Below are positions 24,864 to 34,556 of a stretch of DNA of 44,539 nt, one piece after another. The DNA is from Calothrix sp. MO_167.B42 (GTDB taxonomy: Bacteria > Cyanobacteriota > Cyanobacteriia > Cyanobacteriales > Nostocaceae), in assembly GCA_030065255.1 (NCBI GenBank), contig JASJCX010000015.1, positions 1-44,539 of the forward strand. The letters run 5' to 3'. Each line of letters opens with the position of its first letter. The first letter of the stretch is position 1. A program made the position numbers and the translations under genes. The notes under the pieces were generated by a model. It ran no database searches. It was not told where the DNA came from and saw only the letters and a list, made by a program, of their open reading frames with translations.

Positions 24864-27800
24864 TTACACCACTGTTTTAGCTTCAATTGCGGCTTCGGCT
24901 TGATGTACTAGACTTCGTAAGGTTTCTAAGGTTTCTATATCTACATCCTGCCATAAACCACGTTGGTTTGCTTCTAATATTCTCTCAGCAATATCACGTA
25001 AAGCATAGGGGTTATGCTGCTCAATAAATTGGCAGGTGTTGGGATCTAGTAAATATGCTTGGACTATGCCTTGGTACATATAGTCTTCCACGCATTTGGT
25101 GGTGGCATCGTAGGCAAATAAATAGTCTACCGTTGCTGCCATTTCAAAGGCTCCTTTATAACCGTGGCGCATGACTCCGGCAATCCATTTGGGGTTGACA
25201 ACCCGGGAACGATACACTCTGGCGATTTCTTCTGTGAGGTGGCGGATGCGGGGTTTGCTGGGAAGGGAATGATCGCCAAAATAGATTTGGGGGTTTTTCC
25301 CTTGGGCGGAACGTACTGCTGCTGTTAACCCTCCTTGAAATTGATAGTAGTCATCGGAATCAAGTAAGTCGTGTTCCCGGTTGTCTTGGTTGTGTAACAC
25401 TATTTCCATGTTTTGTAGTCGCCGTTCAAAGGCCTCGGGTGCGGATTTTCCCCATGATGGTTGATAGTTGATAGTTGATGGTTGATAGTTGATGGTTAAA
25501 CCTCCCACACTCCCCTCACTCCCCACACTCCCCTCACTTCCCCTGCTCCCTGCCCCCTGCCCCCCTGCCTCTTGCCTGGAGTAGGCGTAACAACTCCAGT
25601 TAATGTAGGCACGGGCTAAGTCTTCGTCGTCTGTCCAGTTTTGGGATTCAATTAATCCTTGGAGTCCGGCTCCATAGGCACCGGGCTTGGAGCCGAAAAT
25701 GCGATATTGCGATCGCTGTTTGGCTGTGGGTAAATCTAAGCCTTGTTGAGTCCAAAATTCGGTTTCTTGCCTGATTTTTGCTGCTAGGGGGTTCTGTTCT
25801 TCTGGCTCGTCTAAGGCTGCAATTGCTACCACTGCGCGATCAAATAAGTCTATGAGGTTAGCAAAGGCATCCCGGAAAAATCCGGAGATACGTAATGTTA
25901 CGTCTACCCTAGGACGGCCTAAAACTGTTAGGGGTAAAATTTCAAAATCTACTACCCTTCTTGCCACACCATCCCATACTGGTTGCACTCCCAGTAAAGC
26001 TAATGCTTCGGCCATATCATCTCCTCCGGTTCGCATGGTGGCTGTTCCCCACATAGATAAACCTAGTGTTTTGGGATACTCCCCATGCTCCTGGGTGTAA
26101 CGTTCTATGAGTGCTTCAGCAGCTTTCCTGCCTACGTCCCAGGCTGTTTCTGTGGGTAGTGCCCGGATGTCAACGGAGTAAAAATTATTGCCTGTAGGTA
26201 GTACTTCTGGTCTGCCCCTTGTAGGTGCGCCTGCGGGGGCACTGGGTATATATTTACCGTCCAAGCCCTGCAATAAGTTGGTAATTTCCCGGTGAGTTTG
26301 TTGGAGTGCGGGGAGGAGGTGATGGTTAATCCAATTTAGGGATGGAGGGGTGGAGGGATGGAGGGATGGAGGGATGGAGGGATGGAGTGAGGGAGTGGAG
26401 GAGGGGAGAAGTGAGGAAAATTTGTCCCCTTGTCTTCTTTGTACTCTTGTCTCCCCCTGCCCCCTGCCCCCTGCCCCCCTGCCTCTTGTCTCTCCCTGCT
26501 CCTCTGCTAAAGCATCCATGCTTTGTTGTACTAAAATGGCTGCTTGATGTTCTAGAAGTTCTACTGCATCGCCGATGGTACGGCAAGGTTGGCTGTGTGT
26601 GTTGAGTAGGAGTTGATGGTTTTGGGGGGAGAGTTTGGTACTAAAGTCATCGGTAAGGGGGTCAAAATCTAAACCTAAATCTGTTGCTAAGGCGCGGGTA
26701 ATACCGATATGATGGCGGTTGGGTTGACGGGCAATGGCAACAATTAAGTCCCGTAGTTGATTTTGTGAGGGACATTGCCCAAAAATATGCAAGCCATCCC
26801 GAATTTGGGCTTCTTTTAGCTCACAAAGATAGCCATCCATTTTGTTAATTGCTAATTCCCCTGGACTATCTTCCATGACCAAATCTAGGTTAAGATTCTC
26901 TTGCAAGATTAATTCCTGGATGCGATCGCTTATGGCTGGTAAACGACTAGGATCTAAACTTTCCGCTTCATAATATTCGTCAATAAGATTTTCTAAATTT
27001 TGTAAAGAACCATAAAGTTCTGCCCTGGTAAGGGGTGGGGTGAGATGATCTATAATTACAGCCTGGGCACGACGCTTTGCCTGGGAACCTTCCCCTGGAT
27101 CGTTGACAATGAAGGGGTATAAATGGGGTAATGCTCCCAGGGCGATTTCTGGATAACAATCACTAGATAAAGCAATACTTTTACCAGGAAGCCATTCTAA
27201 ATTGCCATGTTTACCTACATGGATGACTGCATCAGCACCAAAACATTCCCTTATCCAGTAATAAAAGGCTAGATATTCGTGGGTAGGTTCCAAATCTGGG
27301 GCGTGGTAATTTAAGCTGGGGTCAATATCGTAACCCCTGGCTGGCTGGATACCGATAAAGATATTGCCCAGTTGAATGCCAGCAATGGGTAGGGAAGCAG
27401 GGGAAGGGGGCAGGCTTCCGCCGTGAGCGTCAGCCGAACGGGAGCAGGGGGCAGGGGAGAATATTTCGTTGGGAGTTCCCCAGCGTTGGGTAATTGCTTG
27501 CTGTACTGCTAATGGTAAAGTCTGGAAATATTCTGTGTATTCGGATAGGGAAACGCTTTGTAAAATAGGGCGTAATTCCCTGGCTTCGGGATCGTTGGTG
27601 ACACCAGAAGTTAAAATTTCAATTAAATCATCCCCCGTAGGAGGGATATTTTCCAAACTATACCCTTGTGCTTGTAAAGCCTTGAGAATTTCCACACAAC
27701 TGGCTGGGGTATCTAACCCCACACCATTAGCTAGTCTGCCATTGCGGGTGGGGTAGTTTGCCAAAATCAGAGCTATACGCCGCTCTGGAGGTGATTTTTC

Positions 27801-29045
27801 ACCCAATTTGACCCAATTAGCGGTAAGATTAGCAACAAAATCAATGCGATCGCTTACTGGTTGATAAATTACCACATCTGTCTCTAAATCGGGGTTGCGT
27901 GTTTCCAATGCCTTAAAGGATACAGCACGGCTAATAATGCGTCCATCCACCTCTGGTAAAGCTACATTCATGGCAATATCCCGTGGTGAAAGTCCTTGCC
28001 ATTGTGACTCCCATTGTGATTGGGAGCCACTGCTGAGAATTACCTGTAACACGGGCACATCTAACTTTTGCCACAAATCAATTTGGGGTACTTCTGTATC
28101 CAAACGAGCGACGGAAAAACTGGTGGTATTAAGTATCAAGGAAACAGGAGTTTCTTCCTTGGGTTGGAAAAATTCGATTAAATCTTCTTGCACATCAATT
28201 TCCCGCAAGGAAGACACAAACACTGGAACTGGTTCTAAATTGCGTTCTGCCAAAGCAGCACACAAAGCATCAATTACCTTCGTATTACTCGCTAAATAAT
28301 GAGCGCGATAGAAAATAATACCCACCTTGGGGGGAGTGTGGGAGGTGTGGGAGGTGTGGGGAGTGTGGGAGGTGTGGGGAGTGTGGGAGGTGTGGGGAGT
28401 GTGGGAGGTGTGGGAGGTGTGGGGAGTGTGGGGAGTGTGGGAGGATAAGGATAAATTTTTCTCCCCTGCTCCCTGCTCCCCTGCTCCCCTGCCTCTTCTG
28501 CTCCCTGCTTCTTCCGTCGTCAATCGCCAAGCCGTGAGACAAAAAAAAGTTAATGTCACAACTGCTGTGAGGGGATAATCTAAGAGAAATTCCAGACGAA
28601 AGCGGTAAAGTCCAGGCAAAACTTGACACAAAATTGCTGCCCACAAACCAACGGATTCGCCAAATAAAATTGTCCCCAAACCATAGACAGAACTAATGAG
28701 AATTGCACTGAAAGCCAGCATTACTAATGCCGCTTGGTCCTGTCCCCTGCCGAAAATATTTTGTACGTATGCTGTAACAATATAAGTTAAAGGTGGTATC
28801 TTAGAAGACAACAGCCATAAACTTTGCCACCAATCTCCATCCAACCATTGAGAATTTTGTAACCCTTGCCAATAGTTTAAAGTACCTGTGAGATAGTCGG
28901 CTTGATCCCAACCAGGAATGGAGCGATCGAGGGCAAACCAAATGCGATCGCATCCTGCGCCCAATAGCCAAATTATGGCGAGTTTCAGTAGATTTTTCTG
29001 TTTAAAAAAATATTTTTTCCCATCCACAATTTCAATGTCCGTCAA
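24864..29045 (-). CDS. cobN: Fusion of a PMT-type glycosyltransferase N-terminus with CobN
   Basis: A 1393-residue frame. Residues 1-178 are the N-terminal part of a membrane glycosyltransferase of the PMT/GT39 type (WDQADYLTGTLNYWQ, then several helices such as LVMLAFSAILISSVYGLGTI). Residues 179-238 are low-complexity, rich in SHTPHT. From 239 it is cobaltochelatase CobN (VGIIFYRAHYLASNTKVIDA, VIHVGKHGNLEWLPGKSIAL, PYALRDIAERILEANQRGLW), which with its partner subunits inserts cobalt into the corrin ring in cobalamin synthesis. About 200 N-terminal residues of a normal cyanobacterial CobN are missing, as is most of the glycosyltransferase. Further low-complexity inserts lie at DNA 27390-27470, 26338-26500 and 25445-25580. 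The start overlaps the ftsW stop (ATGA). It is either a deletion between minisatellites or an assembly collapse. Confidence 0.8.
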   Translation of the reverse strand: MTDIEIVDGKKYFFKQKNLLKLAIIWLLGAGCDRIWFALDRSIPGWDQADYLTGTLNYWQGLQNSQWLDGDWWQSLWLLSSKIPPLTYIVTAYVQNIFGRGQDQAALVMLAFSAILISSVYGLGTILFGESVGLWAAILCQVLPGLYRFRLEFLLDYPLTAVVTLTFFCLTAWRLTTEEAGSRRGRGAGEQGAGEKNLSLSSHTPHTPHTSHTSHTPHTSHTPHTSHTPHTSHTSHTPPKVGIIFYRAHYLASNTKVIDALCAALAERNLEPVPVFVSSLREIDVQEDLIEFFQPKEETPVSLILNTTSFSVARLDTEVPQIDLWQKLDVPVLQVILSSGSQSQWESQWQGLSPRDIAMNVALPEVDGRIISRAVSFKALETRNPDLETDVVIYQPVSDRIDFVANLTANWVKLGEKSPPERRIALILANYPTRNGRLANGVGLDTPASCVEILKALQAQGYSLENIPPTGDDLIEILTSGVTNDPEARELRPILQSVSLSEYTEYFQTLPLAVQQAITQRWGTPNEIFSPAPCSRSADAHGGSLPPSPASLPIAGIQLGNIFIGIQPARGYDIDPSLNYHAPDLEPTHEYLAFYYWIRECFGADAVIHVGKHGNLEWLPGKSIALSSDCYPEIALGALPHLYPFIVNDPGEGSQAKRRAQAVIIDHLTPPLTRAELYGSLQNLENLIDEYYEAESLDPSRLPAISDRIQELILQENLNLDLVMEDSPGELAINKMDGYLCELKEAQIRDGLHIFGQCPSQNQLRDLIVAIARQPNRHHIGITRALATDLGLDFDPLTDDFSTKLSPQNHQLLLNTHSQPCRTIGDAVELLEHQAAILVQQSMDALAEEQGETRGRGAGGRGQGETRVQRRQGDKFSSLLPSSTPSLHPSIPPSLHPSTPPSLNWINHHLLPALQQTHREITNLLQGLDGKYIPSAPAGAPTRGRPEVLPTGNNFYSVDIRALPTETAWDVGRKAAEALIERYTQEHGEYPKTLGLSMWGTATMRTGGDDMAEALALLGVQPVWDGVARRVVDFEILPLTVLGRPRVDVTLRISGFFRDAFANLIDLFDRAVVAIAALDEPEEQNPLAAKIRQETEFWTQQGLDLPTAKQRSQYRIFGSKPGAYGAGLQGLIESQNWTDDEDLARAYINWSCYAYSRQEAGGQGAGSRGSEGSVGSEGSVGGLTINYQPSTINYQPSWGKSAPEAFERRLQNMEIVLHNQDNREHDLLDSDDYYQFQGGLTAAVRSAQGKNPQIYFGDHSLPSKPRIRHLTEEIARVYRSRVVNPKWIAGVMRHGYKGAFEMAATVDYLFAYDATTKCVEDYMYQGIVQAYLLDPNTCQFIEQHNPYALRDIAERILEANQRGLWQDVDIETLETLRSLVHQAEAAIEAKTVV
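25445..25585. repeat. Low-complexity insert inside cobN
   Basis: Tandem TTGATAGTTGATGGT-type units followed by CTCCCCACACTCCCC-type units, all in frame with CobN (encoding GSEGSVGSEGSVGG and a doubled NYQPSTI). They fall at a poorly conserved loop. Confidence 0.7.
26338..26510. repeat. GGATGGAG minisatellite and CCCCCTGC run inside cobN
   Basis: A repeated GGGATGGA unit at about 26339-26385 (encoding LHPSIPP repeats), followed by G/A-rich and CCCCTGCCCCCTG sequence to about 26510. It is in frame with CobN. Confidence 0.75.
28327..28511. repeat. GGGAGTGTGGGAGGTGT minisatellite at the fusion point
   Basis: An irregular array of GGGAGTGTG and GGAGGTGTG units (28327-28443) followed by a CTCCCTGCTCCCCTGC tract to about 28511. 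It encodes the SHTPHT linker joining the glycosyltransferase fragment to CobN. Such arrays are usual between cyanobacterial genes and recombine or collapse easily. Confidence 0.8.
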
Positions 29046-30205
29046 TCCATCCGATCTCCATGTAATGGTACAACTTCCGCCTCATTACTTTCCCTGGCCA
29101 CACGGATCAATAATGCAGCAGACACCAAACTAGAAATCATCGAATTTCCACCATAACTAAACATCGGTAACGGTAAACCAGTAGTAGGTAAAGCACCAGT
29201 AGTTACAGCGATGTGAATCAGTGATTGCCCAATCATCAAAATAGTAATACCAATGGCCACCAATCGATGGGCTGGTTTAGTTGCTTTTAATGCCACTCTC
29301 AATCCCAAGGTAGCGTAGCAAGCAAACATCAACAACAAAACCATACTGCCAAAAAAACCAAATTCCTCTGCGAACACCGAAAAAATAAAATCAGTATCCT
29401 GAATTGGTAAATAGGATAATTTTTGTTGTGAAAGTCCGAAGCCAGCACCCCAATTACCCCCGGAACCCACTGCTAACAAACTTTGTACTAATTGATAGCC
29501 ATCTCTAGTTGCATCTGCCCAAGGGTTGAGAAATGACATAATCCGTTTGCGTTGATATTCCTTAATACTTACACTAAGTAGTGCCAGTAGCACTCCTCCC
29601 AAGGCTGTTCCCCCCAAATACTTATAAGGTAATCCCCCAGCTAGGGCAATGAACCAAATAGTCATACCACAAAGTGCAGTGGTACTTAAATTTGGCTGGG
29701 CGAGGATTCCCAAAATTATCAGGCAAAAAACAGCCAGCCAAGCAAAAATTAACCGCCAATTGAGTTTATCCCACCGAGAAAAAAGCCGCGCACTTTGCAG
29801 TACCAAAAAAGGCTTAACTAATTCCGATGGTTGAAGAGGGAATGGTCCCACAGGTATCCAACGAGATGCCCCCAAGGACCTTTTACCTAATCCCGGTATC
29901 AGAGTCGCAACAATTAACCCTAGGAGGATAAATAAGAACCAATGGGATACCCGTAAAATATGACGTAAAGGTAAATTAACAATGATTTGAAAAAAAATCA
30001 GCCCAATAAATACCCACAGTAATTGACGTTTAAAATAATATAATCCGTCAGACTGAAGACCATCGGCCACAGCATAGGAAGCCGAGAATAATACCATTAA
30101 GCCAATACATAACCAAACAAACGTTAACCAGTGTAGCAATCTCGCTTCTGCCGACCAACTAGATACGGAATCATCAAAAAATGGAATTAAGCGCCGTAGA
30201 TTCAC
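29042..30205 (-). CDS. ftsW: FtsW/RodA-family lipid II polymerase, probably FtsW
   Basis: A 387-residue SEDS-family glycosyltransferase with about ten membrane helices, polymerising peptidoglycan strands at division or elongation sites. Family motifs are the GASRWIPVGPFPLQPSELVK stretch, NPWADATRDGYQLVQSLLAV, FIFSVFAEEFGFFG and LPTTGLPLPMFSYGGNSM. The aspartate-containing and GGNSM loops are intact. The cytoplasmic N-terminus (MNLRRLIPFFDDSVSSWSAE) and the partner gene are typical of cyanobacterial FtsW. The stop overlaps the ATG of the glycosyltransferase-CobN frame, indicating that a glycosyltransferase gene originally followed in the same operon. FtsW versus RodA is judged by length and overall resemblance only. 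Confidence 0.88.
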   Translation of the reverse strand: MNLRRLIPFFDDSVSSWSAEARLLHWLTFVWLCIGLMVLFSASYAVADGLQSDGLYYFKRQLLWVFIGLIFFQIIVNLPLRHILRVSHWFLFILLGLIVATLIPGLGKRSLGASRWIPVGPFPLQPSELVKPFLVLQSARLFSRWDKLNWRLIFAWLAVFCLIILGILAQPNLSTTALCGMTIWFIALAGGLPYKYLGGTALGGVLLALLSVSIKEYQRKRIMSFLNPWADATRDGYQLVQSLLAVGSGGNWGAGFGLSQQKLSYLPIQDTDFIFSVFAEEFGFFGSMVLLLMFACYATLGLRVALKATKPAHRLVAIGITILMIGQSLIHIAVTTGALPTTGLPLPMFSYGGNSMISSLVSAALLIRVARESNEAEVVPLHGDRMD

Positions 30206-30287
30206 AATGGGTACAAATCAGATATAGTTATTTTCAATAAACTTTAACAAAAAATAATTTCCAAATCCGCACTTCTACTGGCATAAA

Positions 30288-30632
30288 TTATGCCACAGCT
30301 AAATTTACAGCATAGGCCAGAGCAGCTTGTTGTTTACGAGTCAGGATATCAAAACCAAAACAAGCAAATGCAATTGGTGACAACTGAGATTGGGTAGAAA
30401 AAATTAAATTTTTGCCAGCATCTCTCAAGTCTGTTTGACCTTTTTGAACTTTGACTTGATAAACTAATTGCTTTGCCGGTGTCTCTATATCACACCCATA
30501 TTCTCTAACTTTGACGATATAAACGTTTTGATTATACCTATCTTGTAGCTGATAAATACCAGTTTGGGACTGTTTTAAAGTATAATTTTTCTGACTATAT
30601 GACCAGTAATTCATGTATTTAACATTTTCCAC
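30288..30632 (-). CDS. Conserved cyanobacterial hypothetical protein
   Basis: A protein of 114 residues, or 108 if it starts at the internal MNYWSYSQKNYTLKQ, which looks the better start. It is soluble and beta-rich (YTLKQSQTGIYQLQDRYNQN, VYIVKVREYGCDIETPAKQL), ending in a helix (LTRKQQAALAYAVNLAVA). I recognise the type from cyanobacterial genomes but no domain name or function. It is a single gene upstream of ftsW on the same strand, 80 bp away. Confidence 0.6.
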   Translation of the reverse strand: MENVKYMNYWSYSQKNYTLKQSQTGIYQLQDRYNQNVYIVKVREYGCDIETPAKQLVYQVKVQKGQTDLRDAGKNLIFSTQSQLSPIAFACFGFDILTRKQQAALAYAVNLAVA

Positions 30633-30825
30633 CGCAAATGAGCAATTCTCCCCTCAGAAGAATTAATAGCTTTTTCTATTGATTAAAAATAATCTCAAAT
30701 TCAACATTTGTATGTCGGCGAAATCGTAACAAACATTAAAACCACTGTCAACAATTATGAAATATTAAACTTGTGTACATTTTCTCAACTGCCCAATGTC
30801 AACTCCCGAGCGTCTTTTCTTGTAA

Positions 30826-31269
30826 TTAGACCACAAAACTAGCTTCTTCCCCTAGAGAAGCTTGCCAACTACGAGCATCATAATAAAGGTCTGCCAAAGT
30901 AATACTATACAACGCTTCCTTTAGTTTTTGGTGTAATCTCCGCCAAAGACAATCAGTCACCCAATCTTCTGCTTGTGATGGTTCGGGGGAGAAATTAGGT
31001 AACTGGATCATAGTTTCTCCTACTGCTTCTAAAATTTCTCCTAAAGATATTTGTTTAGGCTCTCGTGCTAATTGGTATCCACCAATACTACCCCGGACAG
31101 ATTTAACTAATCCAGCACGGCGCATTTCTATTAATATTTTTTCTAGGTAAGGAGCTGGTATATCTTGACGTGTGGCGATTGCTTTTACAGATACAGGAGA
31201 ATTTTTTGGCTGCAAACTCAAGTCTAGTAATGCCTTGACACTATAGTGTCCCCTCGCTGTTAGTTTCAT
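30826..31269 (-). CDS. Rrf2-family transcriptional regulator
   Basis: A 147-residue winged-helix regulator. It opens with the family hallmark MKLTARGHYSVKALLDLS, then VKAIATRQDIPAPYLEKIL and the wing GLVKSVRGSIGGYQLAREP. The C-terminal dimerisation helix contains WVTDCLWRRLHQKLKEAL. Only one cysteine (in TDCLW) is present where IscR-type members have three, so classical [2Fe-2S] ligation as in IscR is not supported. It is similar to the cyanobacterial Slr0846 type, reported to act on photosystem I gene expression. The gene is divergent from cyabrB1 across a 500-bp gap. Confidence 0.88.
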   Translation of the reverse strand: MKLTARGHYSVKALLDLSLQPKNSPVSVKAIATRQDIPAPYLEKILIEMRRAGLVKSVRGSIGGYQLAREPKQISLGEILEAVGETMIQLPNFSPEPSQAEDWVTDCLWRRLHQKLKEALYSITLADLYYDARSWQASLGEEASFVV

Positions 31270-31778
31270 AATTGATTAAGCGTTTACCTGATTGGGATAG
31301 CTAGTGACTAAAGATTGAAGATCGGTTTTGCTTCTAGTACAATTTGGTGTATATCAACCAACCATTTAGACTAGGCAAAAAACTTACACCATCGGTATTT
31401 TGTTCCCATAGGGTTGTCATTGGTGTACCTCTAAACATTTTGAATCCCCCACAGCACCCAATAGTTTTATTTACTCAAGTTCAGAGACTGTGATTAGAGT
31501 AAAAATCGTGGATACGGTTCAGGAAACTTAAAATAAATATAATATAGCATTAAAAAAATAAAGAAAAAGTTTCTAATATGATTTATAAAACTTGCCAGCT
31601 TTATTACCAATATAATGTATGGGCAAAATTGCGTAATTCGTTAAAATTTTGCATCTAATTGTAATATACTTAAGCAATAGCTGAGATAAAAACTAAAGGA
31701 CTCTGTTCCTCTGAGCAATTTATCGGCTAAAATAAAAACGATTAAAACACTTCAAACATTTATTTTCGATCTACATTG
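31270..31778. promoter_or_regulatory. Divergent promoter region of rrf2 and cyabrB1
   Basis: About 500 bases between divergent regulator genes, AT-rich on the cyabrB1 side. Both promoters must be here but no box could be fixed. No ORF is supported. Confidence 0.4.
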
Positions 31779-32183
31779 ATGGCTAAACAGAAAAAGATTG
31801 AACCCCTAATCGGTGAAGAACTGCTCACAAAAGTCAAGGAGTTAGAGAACCTCAGCAAAGAAGAAAAAGCCAAAGAATGCGGATACTATACCGTTACTAA
31901 AAATGGTGTAGAACGTGTCAACATGATGAAGTTCTTGAATGCTTTAATTGATGCAGAGGGCATTCAGTTAGATAGTAGTCCTAGTTTAAATGGTCGAGGG
32001 GGACGCAGTGCTAGCTACAGAATCAGCGTGCAATCAAACGGTAACTTACTGATTGGTTCTGCCTATACAAAACAAATGAATCTCAAGCCTGGAGACGAAT
32101 TTGTGATTACTTTAGGGAAAAAACATATTCGTTTGAAACAAATTGATGCCGAAGAAATGGAAGCTGTAGAAGCTACAGCGTAA
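31779..32183 (+). CDS. calA: cyAbrB1 (CalA-type) transcriptional regulator
   Basis: A 134-residue AbrB-like regulator unique to cyanobacteria. It begins MAKQKKIEPLIGEELLTKVK and contains the conserved block CGYYTVTKNGVERVNMMKFL, the NALIDAEGI helix, GRGGRSASYRISVQSNGNLL, then the C-terminal swapped-hairpin AbrB fold LKPGDEFVITLGKKHIRLKQ. The wording matches cyAbrB1 (Sll0359/CalA) rather than cyAbrB2. These essential regulators act on carbon/nitrogen balance, hydrogenase and heterocyst genes. The ATG at 31779 is preferred over the TTG just before it. Confidence 0.92.
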   Translation: MAKQKKIEPLIGEELLTKVKELENLSKEEKAKECGYYTVTKNGVERVNMMKFLNALIDAEGIQLDSSPSLNGRGGRSASYRISVQSNGNLLIGSAYTKQMNLKPGDEFVITLGKKHIRLKQIDAEEMEAVEATA

Positions 32184-33530
32184 ATATTCATCAGTGTTTT
32201 GTATGTAATTATTTATCAGTTGTTTCCTTGTGCGCCTAATTGTGGGGGTTTTATTCCCCCCCAAAAACAACTTGGTGGTAATAGTTGAACTATGAGGGCT
32301 ACACTCTGCTCCCATATAAGTGAATTTATTTTTTCATCGACACAATTAAAAATAAATTTATCATGGGCTAAGAAAATAATTTTTCATCACTGTGGAGTGG
32401 CGACACCTGTTTTCGAGTTAAACTGCCACAGAAAATTAATCAGAAAATCCAAGATGCTACTTGCTTGATACAAAAGCAGAAACTTAATGGTGGTATTTTT
32501 TGGTAATTCCGTAGTCTTGTGCCAATACTATCGCATCTACATTAATCCAAAATCTCAAATCTAAAATCTAAAATTTCAGGACTAAAGCTGAGTGCCACAA
32601 TCGGTAGTTGGTGCGTGAGGCTCGCTACAAATTGTGATTACTACGTTCAAACACTTTGAAGTTCATCACATACCCCACACCAAAAAATATGCCAGTTGCG
32701 TTAAGTCCAAATGCAATGTCAGTAAATCCTCAAACTATAATTTTGAATATAATAAACTACAGGAATTGAATGTAAAGGTTCTGTTCAACTGATAAATGGT
32801 GATACCAATCACTGACAACTGAAATTATTATTGCTTTAACTGACGATTGTAATGAGTATTCTATATTTCAATACCGTTGAGTTAAGCGGTGAAAACCAAA
32901 AACGCCGTAGATTGGGCAGTAACTTTGTAGTGGAGGTTTCCTCCCCATGAGAGTGGCTCCTCAACCTACAATGATAATTATTGTTAATCCAACTGTATTG
33001 TTGTATATTTATGTACTTATTTGACAAAAAATTTAGTTACAAAAAATTTGTTTTTTTAAAATTTTGCTGGGGATAATGCTTAAATGGTAAGACAGTTGAT
33101 AAGTAGGGTCTGCTGAATAACTGTAAAACATCGATTTATCAATACTTTTAGGCTATTTTTGGGTAAGCACGTGCAAAGGAATTACGATTTTAGGTGTAAA
33201 ATTCTTGCATCTGGAGTTTTTTCTAAATAATAAAGAATAGAAAAAAGAGACAACAAACTGTCCCCACCTCCCCTGTCCCCACCAAAAGACTTTTTGTTGC
33301 AAGCCCTCAAGCAATGATTGTTTCTCCAAGATACAAGCCAGCCAAGATTCATATCCATTGGAATTTAATAATGCTGTTATTGCTTTACTTGGGTTATGCT
33401 GAGTTAATAATGTAACTTTGTGGGTATTCTGAATAGAGGGAATCTCTAAAATTTAAATTTTCCTAGAAATTGAGCAACAAAAATCACATATTTATATAGA
33501 GTAAGTAAATGGATTAAACGGACAAAGTTA
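32184..33530. other. Gene-poor region with MITE and IS-like remnants
   Basis: About 1.35 kb without a supported gene. It holds a GGGGG/CCCCC hairpin near 32243, the MITE copy at 32579-32708, and at about 33105-33240 a stretch beginning GGTCTGCTGAATAACTG that resembles the end of a degraded insertion sequence. A C-rich patch (CCCCACCTCCCCTGTCCCC) lies near 33265. Confidence 0.4.
32579..32708. repeat. MITE family A, copy 1 (degenerate left end)
   Basis: It shares TTGGTGCGTGA, ATTACTACGTTCAAACA and CACACCAAAAAATATGCC with the copies at 39083 and 40686. The right end GCGTTAAGTCC pairs poorly with the left end GGACTAAAG, so this copy is decayed. Confidence 0.65.
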
Positions 33531-33920
33531 ATGAATACACACAATAATATTGATAATCATTATCTTACATGCCCAATTTGCCAGAATAATGGTAAATCCC
33601 AGTTAATTAAGACTGGTTCAGGGTTATTTACCTGTCCTTATTGTCAAGAGCGGTTAGTTGTCAGCCATAGTGGTCATTATGTCCGAGATCCATTCGCTTG
33701 GAAACAGACTATTTTCTGCGAGTCATTGCGTACTCAAAGTAGACCTAATACTAACATTTTCAGAAAATTTTTCTTATTTAAGAGACCCTTTGCATCTTTA
33801 ATTTTAGTAGCTGCGATGATGGTAGGGGTGGTATTTATCACTCAACAAAAAGTATCTGACAAGGATTCTCCAGCAATTCCTAAAATAGATCAACCAGATA
33901 AGCCCGACAAAGCAGATTGA
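33531..33920 (+). CDS. Zinc-ribbon protein with one membrane segment, unknown function
   Basis: A 129-residue protein. Residues about 14-43 form a zinc-ribbon (CPICQNNGKSQLIKTG, then FTCPYCQERLVVS) with two CxxC pairs. One helix (FASLILVAAMMVGVVFITQQ) at about residues 89-108 would anchor it, leaving a short Lys/Asp/Pro-rich tail (PDKPDKAD) outside. No enzyme motif is seen. The gene stands alone, ending about 70 bases from the TnpB remnant which converges on it. Confidence 0.65.
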   Translation: MNTHNNIDNHYLTCPICQNNGKSQLIKTGSGLFTCPYCQERLVVSHSGHYVRDPFAWKQTIFCESLRTQSRPNTNIFRKFFLFKRPFASLILVAAMMVGVVFITQQKVSDKDSPAIPKIDQPDKPDKAD

Positions 33921-33923
33921 CAT

Positions 33924-33952
33924 TCTCCCCACGCCTATAAGGCGGGGGATTC
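33924..33952 (-). repeat. Right-end hairpin of an IS605-family element
   Basis: CCCC and CGCCT pair with AGGCG and GGGG around ATA with one bulged A. This short foldback next to a tnpB end is typical of the right end of IS200/IS605 elements, where the reRNA (omega RNA) guide also ends. Confidence 0.55.
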
Positions 33953-33992
33953 TAAGAATCACTTCTTAGGTTTCCTCTTTCTACGACTCGAC

Positions 33993-34556
33993 TTATCCAG
34001 AGGGATTTCTCCACCCAAACTCCAGGTTGATGTCTCCAGAGGCGATTAACCCTTCGGCGTAGCTCAGGGCTTGCGTTCCCATGTGCCCCACTGTACGGAG
34101 TCCTATCTCAAGTATATTTCGTGCAGCATTCCAATCTCGGTCTTGGGTATGTCCACAATGAGGACAAACATGAGTTCTCGTGCTCAGAGATTTTTTCACA
34201 ACCTCACCACACTTAGAACAATTTTGGCTAGTTCCATGAGGTGGCACAGCCACAGTAACTACCCCAAAAACTTTGCCAAAATATTCAACCCATTGCCTGA
34301 ACTGTGTCCATGCTGCATCACTAATGGACTTAGAAAGGTGTCTATTCTTGAGCATATTTCTCACCTTTAAATCCTCATAGGCTACCAAATCGTGAGACTG
34401 GACTACGCACCTTGCTGTTTTCACAGCAAAGTCCTTACGCTGCCTACTTACTTTTAGGTGTTTACGAGCCAGTTTATTTCTAAACTTGACTCGATTTTTA
34501 GAACCCTTCTTAGTCTTAGAAAAACGGCGTTGCCGGGGTTCCCCCGGTTGTAGCAA
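33993..34556 (-). pseudogene. tnpB: TnpB (IS200/IS605 OrfB) remnant, N-terminus lost
   Basis: The C-terminal 187 residues of an RNA-guided nuclease of the TnpB family. Present are KKGSKNRVKFRNKLARKHLK, the RuvC-II glutamate in LVAYEDLKVRN, the zinc finger (CSKCGEVVKK and CPHCGH) and the RuvC-III aspartate in DRDWNAARNI. The N-terminal half with the RuvC-I aspartate is gone. The apparent start MLQPGEPRQRR comes from a palindromic repeat (34523-34566), so the gene was cut by that repeat or by an event at it. No TnpA is nearby. It should be inactive as a nuclease. Confidence 0.85.

Noticed and set aside
28327-28443. Minisatellite array as a CRISPR
   Set aside because: Units are short, contiguous and irregular, with no distinct spacers and no cas genes nearby.
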